Of a stretch of DNA of 64,000 nt, positions 11,801 through 23,800 are shown piece after piece. How positions within the stretch are numbered: position 1 is the first letter of the stretch; each line of letters begins with the position of its first letter. A program made the translations under genes and the position numbers. Origin of the DNA: Saccharina japonica. Its lineage: Eukaryota > Sar > Phaeophyceae > Laminariales > Laminariaceae. Under the pieces are notes generated by a model. That model saw only the letters and a list, made by a program, of their open reading frames with translations, did no database searches and had not been told where the DNA came from. The stretch covers positions 1-64,000 of the forward strand of contig MEHQ01004578.1 of the NCBI GenBank assembly GCA_008828725.1. The letters are read 5' to 3'.

Positions 11801-14800
11801 ATATTCTGGCAATGTTGTTTACTTTTCCGTTTATACTGCAAGTATGAGATTCTGGATTTATTTGGTGTCGTGAATTTGAAATTGGGATTTGAAAGTCTGG
11901 TTTAGATGTCTAGAATTTGGGTCTGATAGGCTGTTTTGTTTTGTCTTGGTGATTTTGACGTTGGAATGCTGTGATAACTTGAGCAGTGTGTAACGAACAC
12001 CTGTAGAACGTACCAACCACAGCAACATGTCATGACGCGTGTAGTGTGGTAGGGGGTAGCAACAAACGTAATATTTTTGGAGGGCCGTGGCGTGAGGAGC
12101 TCTCTCTATGCCCCAACCAACAGCCGGCATTTAACCCATATTGTAAGCTAGGCGCCGATGCATAATCAAATTGGCTTGCAGATATCAATATGCAATACAT
12201 ATGGGATCCAAACATAATGGGTACGTTTCCAGTGGAGGAAGCTCCTTACATGGTCGTGCTTCAGGGTGAAACCATTGCCGTAATCGGAGTCCGCGGGTAG
12301 AGTAAATTTTTGTCAACAAGGGCTGCACCCTTATCTTAGCGATTTCGTCTTCATATAGCACGCTGCAGATATCTACTATCTGCTTCATACGAGCTAACGC
12401 CCCCGATAAACTCTCAAGTACCACGTGCTTTCTTTTGCTGCAATGTTATCTCTGACAGAAGCAAGTTGAAGTCGAGGGGAACACACACCCAAATGAGGCA
12501 TCGTGTAACGGGTGGGTAAAAAAATAAAAGAACGCAACCTTCTTCAGTTGAATATAATATCCAAGCGTGACACGACACTGCAACCGCGTAATACTCCTCA
12601 AGCTAGGGGAGCCTCGCAATAATTAGAAGCTACCCCTAAAAGGCACACACGCGTCTAAGGAAGCAGGAGAAACAACGGCGCAGATTAAGTAGTAGGAAAT
12701 GGAAAACAACAGATCTGGCTATCAGTATATAAGGCTTCTGGAGCTTCTGGAAAGCCATTACCTGACAAACACAGGCTGAAGCAGAAGGGAACTCGGAGTG
12801 GGCCATCGTTTTTATAAGCGGCTCCCACTCCGACGCCTTGATTGTCTGGGCACCCTCTCCAGGTCCAGCGTAGGTCTCCACCAGCTTGTCACCGAGCTTA
12901 TTCCTGGAACATGTGGAAATAAATGGAGATACGCAAGTACGAGGGAGGTATCCATCCGTGGTTGAGCACAGGTCTAAAGAATCTGATACGAGTATCCCCA
13001 TCTAAGGTATCGGAGGTGGTGCCGAAATTTTGCACTACCCGGTTTAGACGTGTGCAGGTTGAGGGTAGCACCCATTTAACCACGAGGCTCCTCCCTTATG
13101 ACGAGTTTTGTGCCTCGCTCAAAAACTCCTGCTCAGGTGAAAGACGAATAGTTGGAAATAACGTCAATGAGAGGTAACAATCTGGACCAGCTCTATATTA
13201 CAGACCATGTACATACACAGTGCTGTTGTTGATTCGTCGAGATGCGGTGTGCGCGTGGTATGGGTGGTGGGGGGAGTTTGCATTTTTATACTTTGAGGCC
13301 AACACGATCAACACAATTTCATGGACTGCATTCGACTGTTGGCCAGTTTACGATGGAAACCCCGAATAGGATCCCAACGGTACTGCTGGGTACCAGGTAG
13401 TTTAACAGGTTGGGAGCCCCGGTAGTCCGAGACTGTGCGGTCAAACTATTTTCTGCCCGACCTTGTTGTGTAATCCTCAACGCGCGCGCTACTATCCGAC
13501 ATCGTCAAGTTTAAGCAAAAATAATCCTATGTATCTCTAGCTAGGCCTCATGTGATGTTGTTAGACGGGCGGCCCTTCCAAGTTTTCGAGATCGATGTTT
13601 GGCTGAGGTTAATACCTCCTTGAGTGAAGAGCCGTACAAACTGCAGGTGCTATACCCGTACCTACCAGAATAGGCGTCACCCTGGAAAACTTTGGCCAAA
13701 CTGATCCCACCCTAACACCTTGAATGGCCACTATGATCAACGATATGGCAATCTAAACTCCATCGTACGGCCCTCACCTGATGACGGTTGTCGGCCGCGG
13801 CAAATCGTGGCGAATCTGTCACCACAAGGAAGGAGGGGGGATGCAAGGTCAAAACAGTAGTCACGGTATTAAGAGTGTGCGGACGTGTAGGTAGTGGATC
13901 GGCTTGTTCAAGCTTCAGCACGCGTGTATTTATCATGTCCCGCTACTGTAAGGCCCCGGCTTGTCACTTCGACAATGAAACCGCCGGCGGTACGGCTACG
14001 CAACGCAGAGCATACGCGCGTACATGGTGGTGACACAACACCGCCAACGGTTTCTGTGTGGCGTGTGAATATGATGACGGCCTTGTCAAGGCCTGCTCAA
14101 AGGCACACGTAAAGGCCTGACGTAGAAAGACCGTGCCAAGTTTTGCGTGTACTTCGAGGCGTGCGGTCAAACGTCCTAATGTCGTGCAATTTCCATTCGC
14201 TGTTCCCCCACGCTTGCAAGAGACAGAGCAAGAGCTTGTATTGCAACGCCGGCTACCTGCTCCATCCAACAATGGAACCAGGGAAAGGGCGTCGTGTACT
14301 GTACTTCAACAACAAAAATACGAATTCGAAACCGCAACCCGCGGGTAGATCCTTTTGTCGCCATGCGATACCCACAGAGTTCTACACAAACGTTGATGCG
14401 GCGGCTGTGGCCACTTGCTATCTTAACCGACCGACAGTTGAAGTCCTTGTACGCGACACTAAACATTATACCGGGCGAGCGTATCTGGCACCGGTGGCCA
14501 AAACGCCTCTACCTGAATGCGAAAAATGCCGTTGTACGCGTCAATAAGCAGACTACACAGCAGCGTATACCGCAATGTGTGGCTATTACAGACGCGTGCT
14601 ACGGTAGAAGTAGCACGTTTTGGCCGAATCGTTTTCTGATCGATCGGTCTTCTTAACCCAAATTCGTCGGACTTTCATTTTTGTGACGAATAATGTTTCA
14701 GAGTATACTTCGGTCATGATATTTCTCATCCGGCAGCACTTTATTTTCCTCCAAAATCCTTGTTTCGGTGAGGTATGACGCTCCTTAAGTGAGGAGCTCA

Positions 14801-17800
14801 GAAAAATCATGCTGCACCTCTATCGTAGCATGCGTCCACAGTAGTTGCTGGGCCCTCGGCATTGTAAACGGCAGTGGAAACATGTTCGGTTAGCTTGCAC
14901 CGAAAACTGTCTACCTTTTCTCTCCGAACCATCGGCGGTGATAACAAGGGCAACATGCTTTAAACGGAAATATACGGCAACTTTGGCCATCTCCTCTCTC
15001 TCGACGCATGGCAATACAGATGGCAATACTAACAGATAGGACGAGCTTATGCGGTAACGTTGGCTATTTTCTTCTCCGTCCAAGAGACGCGTTCGCCGCT
15101 GCACGGGGCGCGAACCGTTGCTCGGACACAACTTGTACGCGACCACTGTGGCTACTGTTTTATCTCTCGCTACGCACAAGGCACATGGAGAGATAACACT
15201 GGGAATTTATCGGACGGTGGGCGTATACGGCAACGGGGGCTGTACCTTCTCTCTCCATGAGAGGATGACGCTGTTGTAAATGGCGAGTTGCACGGCGATT
15301 GTGAGTCCGTAAAAGTCGGTGCTGCTCCACGTGTCGCTGTGTCTGTCGTTGCAGATCCAGGGAGGGCGGGAGAAACAATGGCAGAGCTTGTTATCCTCTG
15401 TCTATACTTCGATAGGGGTATATGGAAAGAAGGTCGTTTGTCTGTGTATTTCAGTGTGTGCTTTTCATGCTAATCCGACATGTGTACCGGTCGATAATCC
15501 AGAAGGAGTGCAGGAAGTAAAAAAATGGAACAAAATCTGCCTTTGTTCATCCAACCGCTAAATAGTCAGTAGGACCTTGGGTGGTGCACACGTGTGTATA
15601 GTATGTGTGAGTGTTCTTCGGCATATTACCTACTCGCTTTTGCTTCCTTTCTACCTATCAATGCAAGGCACGGCAGGCGGAAAGCGAACACGGAGCGAGT
15701 CATCGGCTTAGCACAGATCAGTGGGGGGAAGGAAGAACAGAGGTGCGGACGTCGGACTATACAGGGGGGACAACGGTTAGCTATGAATAGTCAACGTGTG
15801 TTTTAGCTTCAATGTATTGCACACATGTAGAGAAAAGCAATGCGCACGGGATACTCGAACAACGTTCTTCAGCTGAAGAATTGTCCAAGGAAACAACGTT
15901 CGTTTTCCCGAGATCTGAACCTCACGAACGAGGTCACAAGAAGTTTTAGAAGTTTTTGCAGCGCACCAAAGCACTCCGACTCTCTATTCATAGCTCGCCA
16001 GTCCTACACGCCTCGAAGGCCCCAATGGCTAACTTTCAATAACCGCGATAATGCCCATCTGCTCGAGGGAAACACTGTACGCGAGTTTGCGAGGTAATGA
16101 AGGCGTGGTTACACTGTCGAAAAAACTCACTGGACGAAGTAGGCCGCCTTGAGAGGCACGAGAGAGTTGAACTTATTGTCGAAGAAAGCGACCGCGTTTT
16201 GCTTGAACTTGTCGGTGGCGGTAAGTTTGGTCTCCGCCAGCACTTCCTCGGCGACGTCCTTGTACCTGCACCATTTCAACAGCCGAGGCACATACAAGAA
16301 GAGAGAGAAGTGAAAGATGGTGGCATAAACCGATATAGCGTTCATAAACCAGCGTTGAGAGCGATCGATTTAGACGGAAGCAATTTGTTGCGTTAACTGA
16401 GTCACAAGCAGAAGAAAGGGGGTCACGGAAGACGAGAAAAGGTTCTGTAAGAAAAATTGTTAAAAAATATATCATGTTTAGCCAGCGGTTCGCAGTGAAC
16501 ACAGATGTGTACGAATCCAACCGAAAAATGAAGAAAACTTTTTTGGAACACGCTTGTCCGTGCGCAGGTGTGTTGAATTAAAAAAAACTTTGGTTTCGCA
16601 ATGTAACGTCATCCAGGGCACAGCGTGTTTGACATAATAGATAAACGCCGGGAACAATCTTGTTTGTGTGGACAAATGATGCTTGCAGTAGAGCAGTTGC
16701 ATCTCCCAGGCTATTTACCCGTCGTGAGCCTGGCACCTGTGTCTCGGCCAACATCAACGTTTTAGGCTGGAAGCGGTCGTCCAAAGGAAAACGGCTGTTG
16801 GAGGGCTTACGGGTATTCAAGAACAAAGTGCGACGCCCGTTGTTGGGTAGCAATTATATTCGAAGCATAGCACCACTCTGAGAGGAGTACAACACGGCCG
16901 CATCTCAGTGAATACTGGATAGATGACCCGCGCGGACCCGCTTACTTGAAACCGTGAACATACTTGACGTCTTTCTGTAGCTTGGTTGTTGGAGAGTTCG
17001 TGAACCAAACGCCTGTGCGTCCTCTCTAGAGCTGAGGCCGACGAACACGGCTGTGCCGCCAATACACCAAGTTACTTTTCTGATCTCGTTATAGCTCGCA
17101 AGATACCAAAAATGAATGTAGCACGTAAGACGCAAGTCGAAATATACAAGGAATACCCCCACGATGTCCAATAGCACCATAAATAAGCGAACACCCAGCC
17201 GTACACTTGGACAGCCTTCTTGCGGTTGACACAAGACTCCTCGCAGCGCAGTGCCCATTCTCCGACCAAACCTAACCGCAAAACACGTGTACTGGCTGTG
17301 GGTTGGATCTCTGACTTTCGCCACTCAACAGCCACCACCTTGTCAAACGTACCGATATCTGAAGCTTGGTTTGGGGAGCTCTCGCGAAGCGAAGGCCTCC
17401 TCGTCCTTCGTAGAGTTGAAGCCGAAGAACCGCGCGGTGACCCCGATGTAGGGGGTGACGTGCTCTTGGGTGGAGAGGTAGCCCAGACCGTTCGTGGACA
17501 TCAGGGGCTGCCACCGACGCTCATTCGACAGCTGGTGGGCCGAGAGCGTCGAAGATAAGAGACCATATGGCGCAGGGATGGTGGTTGGCGGGGACGGAGA
17601 GCAGAAGAGAAGTTGGAGGGGCGTGGGGGGGGGGGGGGGGACTACGAATTTACGGTTAGCCATCTTGACAGGGTTAAACCCGCATGTTGCCTATAGTTCT
17701 CTCCCCCAAAATGGGTTGGGACTCATCTCACGGAAAGGGTGGCCGTTTTAAACACATTATGTTCTGGCCTGTTAAGCTGCTGACGCGTGCTTCGATAGAC

Positions 17801-20800
17801 GTATATAGCACGCTTCGGCTGATTCCTGTTATGACTGATCGGGCTCGCTAACCCAAACTTGTCGCTCTTTCATGTTTTACAGTATAGTTAGGCCATGGGA
17901 TTATTCGTTGGGTAGCACTTTCGTTTTCCCCCATAACCCGTTGTTTGGGTGAGGTATATATCGAGGTACTCAAGTGGGTAGCGTACGCCTGCTCGAGTGA
18001 GCAACCACCAGTATTGAGAAATAAACTGCTACTAAGTAGTATGCTTGTTTAATAACTATTCATCGGACACAAAAACCTTAGTGGCGTTTGCGCGAAAACA
18101 ACTACTCCGAATTTATTCGACGCGTACGACGATAGGGAAAGCCAAAACATGTCTGACTGACCAATGGTATGTAAGCACGTAAGCATCCCTAAGATCACAA
18201 TAAAGGTTGGAGTAACGGCCAGACGAACGACGAATCGAGACACGAAGATCGTGCACGTACGAGACTCACGGTGTGTACAGCGGTAATTAACTTCAAGCTA
18301 CAGCAATAGCAGCAAGATCGCGGTGTCGTGGTTGTAAATATGTACGTCGACCAAACGAGCAATATCTCTTCACAAGCAGATATATAGCGCAGTACTTCGG
18401 CTGGATCGGCCATTCGCTAAGCCTGGTATGTACGTGCATCGTTACTAAACATTACGTGCATCAGTCGCGCCCACAATAGCATAGTTCGACTAAGGTTGAT
18501 TTTTTAGGTAGGCGTGCCGTCACCAGCATCTGTCTTCGTGCATACTAAAAACAAAATACCGAAGACTAAGCTCTTCGGAGCTCTTGCCCAACTACACTGC
18601 GCGATGTAACTAAAAATACCGAAATGCTCACTGGTGTTACTTACGTTCCTCGCAATTCTCGGCGAAGACAGTTATGTGGGCAGAGGTAAATGTAGAGAGT
18701 AAACACACAATAAACCACCATTGAATGGATGGGCGCAAAGTCGGAGCCCCAGTCTTTGGAACGTGATAGACGGGGGGGGGGGGGGGCGTCGCAATCGACT
18801 TTGTACTACATAAAGATGCCACACCAACTCTCCATTGCATCAGGTGTACCCACGATCATCACCGTATCAACGTAATGAGTCGACAGCCGTCTTCGGGGCC
18901 GGTAACGGTGGCGCACGCACGCACGGCACCCGCTCACCTCGTAAGGGTTATTCTGTGGTCGGTACGGCTCCCAGGAGCTTCCCGCCGAATCCGTCGCAGA
19001 AAAATCGCTGAACGGGATGCGGTTGTGCTTTCGGCCCATGCTTCCGTCCGCGTTCCACCCGTCGTTCTTAACGAGGTACGCCGAAGTCTCGTCGATGTAC
19101 GCCTTCGCCAACCCCCACGGCGTATCAATCCCCGCGTTCCCTTCCAGAAGAAGCGAGAGCGGGTGTCCCCTCGAATCCATGAGGTTTTCGAGGATGTCCG
19201 CGCAGTACGGCATGAACTGGTAGCCGCCGTAAACAGCCGCGTAGATGATGGTGACGCCGAGGTGAAGGTTGTAGAGGAGCTGACCTTCTTCGTCGTCCTC
19301 GTCGGGCCGGCAGCGACGGCGAGCGTCGGACGTGTCCTTGTCGCCGAAGATGTCGAGCGCCTTGGAGTTGGGGTGGAACATGCTGGACACCGAGAACGCC
19401 GCTGTATCGATAACTGCAGACCGCGGGGAGGCGGAAGGTGGTGGGGTGGGGGGCGGGGGGTGGTTGAGAGTGTTAAGGAGTGTGTTAGTATAACGTGATA
19501 CTTCAAAGTAGGTGCAGTTACGTACGCTGCTTGCTTTACTTTAAGCTCTCGCTCGGAGGCTCGCTGGTGTATATTTTATATTTGTAAATGTTGTCGGCTT
19601 TTTGCTCGGGGGGTGGGGGGGTGTCAAACACGATACAACCAATTTAGTCCAGTCATACATACAATGTGTCATTTATTCAATATATATGTTTTATCGGGAC
19701 GCTCACGTCGCTGGACGAAAGGCGGGGGTTCTACCACACGCGAGGCAGGGAATGAGCCCGCCTGCTGTTTGGTGGCATCGACTAAACCACACAATCGATT
19801 CGCTCACTATTTGTGACAAGACACCTCGGGGCTGCGAGATCAAGTGTTTCTTCGAAACCACATCTTTGTAAAAGCCGCGAGATACTTCGATCGCTCGTGC
19901 CCCGGCTTGTTTTATTGCCTCCATAGGAGCTGGCAATTTATGGAAGGGCGGGAGAGATCGGCAAGCATGGGTGAAGTCCGCTGCTGCAGTTATATCTGTG
20001 TGACGCCACTGTTAGGCGTTTTATAAGTGCCCGTACCCGCCGTTACGGGGCCACATCGTAATCAGGACCAAGTGTTCTTAATATACGTACTGGTATATCT
20101 AGATGTTTGTGTATGTAACGGGTCCTGGTTACTTTTGTCCGTGCAACATGTTTGAAGGCGTACGGTACGACGACCCGTGCTAGAGTTACTAGTTTCGAGG
20201 CGCTAATGTACGTAAATTGGGAAGCTCCCTACCCCACTCAAAAACTGACTCGGAAAAACGTGTGTAGGTTTAACGAGAGGTCTGCATTGTTCAAGTTTCC
20301 CTTATCCGCTTTTGTCTATTTCACGACAAAATATGGCTTCGGTTACATATATAATGTTTCAAGCCCACAGAGACTGGGACCGATGAGATGCCCTGTTTAT
20401 TATGTTGGCTGCGCTCATTGCAGGTATACATACGCATCATGGGCACGTGTAGTTTTCTATTCTGTTGTAAATTAGTGGGGACAACACTAGTTTCGGCAGT
20501 CACTCTATTTCATTTAGTGCGTGTTCAAGCAGAGGCTCCAGAGAGGTACATATCGCTTCTCACACGGCCTCGACTTACAGGAAAACTGCCAAACACATGT
20601 GTTTACATACATATATAGTTAGGCTTGGTTCGCCTGTCCCACCCCTCTTCTTGAACCGTGGAGGCCTCTGAATGTATGCACATATTGAACGACGAAGCAG
20701 GCGAGTGATACGGCGATGCTATGACCCCCTCGCAGAAGCAGATATTTCGTACGGTCGACAAACCACAATCCCGGCTCCTATGATACATACACCGAGCATA

Positions 20801-23800
20801 CACAGTTAAATATCATATGACATCGAAGAGGCAGCCCTTTCGTTGGGACCACAAGCCACAATGCTGGCTCCTATATATGACACATACACCGAGCATACAC
20901 AGCTAACTAGCATGTGACGAGAGGAGCACGTCACTAATGATGCGTAAACTAGCCGGCGCACGGTAACTTCACAATATCCCGCAATACCCCGCAATATGAC
21001 TCTTGCGAAACACCGTTTGATCGTGCAGTCCTTGTCCTGTCACGTTTGTTTGATGGGATCTACGAAATCAATTATCCCAGGTTCCTACGATATTAATTCA
21101 TGTACCAGGGAACAAGCAAGCCCTGGGAGACAAACGCGTGTTGCTCACCCCGTTGACAACCCGATGGGGGTATATACTGGGGACAAACTGGTGCAATAGT
21201 AGGGGTATATACCGGGGACAGACTAGTGCAATAGTAGGGGGGGGTACGCCTATTTTCACGACCGAGTTGGGCCACTCGTGCGATTGACTTTATCCTTGGC
21301 TCTACAGTAGTAAAATTTGACGGACAATTATTTTGTTGACGCAGAATAAAAAAGGATCCCATGGGGGTGCCTATCACGAAATCAGCAACATATTTCAAGA
21401 TGTAAGACTGCCAAAGAAGCAAGGTGGACCCCCGGCCGAGTGGCTCTCATCGGCGAAACATAGAAGGCTTGAAAGCGACCCCCTTACAGTATCATCAGTC
21501 GATGGCAGTTACTCCGAATCAAGTCTTCTCTTTACGCGTAAATACGGAAAATCAACTTTCGTCAGCCATGGCAAAAAAACGGCGATGAATACAAAACCAA
21601 CTTTGGCCTTTTACGTACTGTTTTATATCCATCAAAACCAGTACAACAAGGCTGTACGTCGCACAAACCGAACGTAGTTTTGACGCCGCGGGAGCAAGGC
21701 GGACTACGCGACAAGCAAAAGCATGCCTGTGCATATTGGCTGTGCCCTCCAGGATCCAGGAGGTATGACTGATGCGCAGTTGAGGGATTTCCACTCCTCT
21801 CTAGAGGCAACAGTTTGCCCGGGATAACGGAGGCAAAACGTCACGCTATAAATTTGAGGCAGAAATCCAGTTACGTACATACGTAATGCGGACTTGCATA
21901 CTAACAGGAAGTTACGTGTAACGCCGTAACTGTCATCCCTGGTATATGCATATATCATATATACGAGTAAGAGCACTGTTTTCTGCTGTTTGACGAAAAC
22001 GAATCTGACCGACCGAGTAACGCAACGACCAAGAACACAACAAGTGCGTTGTTACAAAAATCGACATTTAAAACAATTACTTTACGAACTCCCGTCGTCA
22101 ACAGCGAAAAGTAAGTCTACAGGGGGGCGACAAACGACAAAGGTTTCTTGAGACAAACGAAGGAAGGTTACTTTTGCTCCGTACCTGGAGAGTATGTGAA
22201 GAACTGAAGAACACAACATACAAATATTATACTCATATCAGGGACATATATATATTGTTTTGTTGTCTTCACATTTAACTCGTTTCAGTTGCTAATCCCT
22301 ATAGTCTGATCTAGCAAGATCACAGCCCGTGGTCACAAAAAAAGTGCTACGAGTAGAGCCATCAGAGAATCCTAAAGAACACGCACACTTAGCAGGGAAA
22401 GGATACACAAGTCCTGAGATGTTATATATACAACAGGTTAATATCTACCAGGTATATATCCTAATAAAAAACGAGTAGGAAGCTTTTACGAAGCTTTTTT
22501 GTGAGATCGAGGATTTCGTCGAAACTCATCTTTTCTCGTAGCTGAGTGCAATACTTCGATCGCGCGTATAAAATACTTACAGGGTTTATATGTCCTCATG
22601 CAAGATGTACATTCTTACTATGAAATAAATAATATGAATGGAAAAATTAAACATACCTGGTATATATTAAAAAATTAAAAAAAACAACAGCTGTGAGCTC
22701 GAGGATTTCGTCGAAGCTCATCTTTGCTAGCTGAGTGTAATACTTCGATCGCGCGTACTTACGGATATTATATGTCCTCATCATGTAGGATGTGCATCCC
22801 GTATGAGGGGGACACAATCTGAGGCTGTAGAATTCAAAGAAGTGTGTGTCTATTTGTGGGGGAAGAAATAATTAAAAATAAATTAAAATTAAAATTAAGC
22901 AGTCTGAAATAAACGTACCAGGTATACTATAGTGTTCCGACGAGTTTACGTGGTAGAGTGGTTCTACTATTTGTAGCCATATGTATTGGCGCGATCGAAG
23001 TATGACAATCAGCCACGAAGCAAAGATCAGTTTCGACGAAATCCTCGATCTCACAGATGTTGTTTCATATTGTTTTTTCAATATATTTGTATCAATAGGT
23101 ACATAGGTACATCACATATACCTGACAATACGGCGGTACGCATCATATCTGTAATCGGAAACTACTGCTACTGCTGTTGTTGTAGATACGTAATCGTTCG
23201 GAACGTTGGACATCATCGCTTCATTCTTGGTACTACTGGTGTACGATCTGGTACACACTTTTTTCTATTTTTTTACCTGATATTCATACGATAATATACA
23301 TATCAGACATACGTCGGAATATGAAACATCCAACTTCCATAATATCGTACTTCGAAAAATACGTACAGACCATATTATCATACCAGGGTACAAGACAGTA
23401 TGAATAGTAGTTCGATGCGAGTCGACGAGGGAAGAAAACGCTGGAGTACTCTCGCGATAAAAATGCAAGGCAAGAACCGTACGACGTACGTGGGCGGGAG
23501 GAGGGAGAGAAGCCTACCTTTTGACCCCGAATCTGAGTTACGGCTATTAAATGGGGAGGAGAGACAAAGGAACGACGAAGATAATAAATGGGATGGAGGG
23601 GGGAAAAAAAAGTGTGCTATTTGTCTTGCCATATACTTTATAATCCAAAACGTTTTGCGCTCCAAACAAAACTGAAACACCTCTCTGCACAAACTCTGTA
23701 CCTGCATACCCCAATACCCAACACACTACTAACTGTGCTGGCAGTAGTTTGATATATGTTTCGTTTGCATTCGAGAAAACCGATCGGCGTCATGAACAAC

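Noticed and set aside
13340..13400. Minus-strand reading QQYRWDPIRGF resembling the missing KX6RP segment of the haloperoxidase-like gene
   Set aside because: Lys and Pro of the motif are Gln and Gly, the expected upstream helix is absent, and no phase-2 splice frame fits.
15350..15390. Minus-strand KLCHCFSRP, which formally fits KX6RP
   Set aside because: The surrounding residues do not resemble the family, and a stop lies just upstream without a convincing acceptor.
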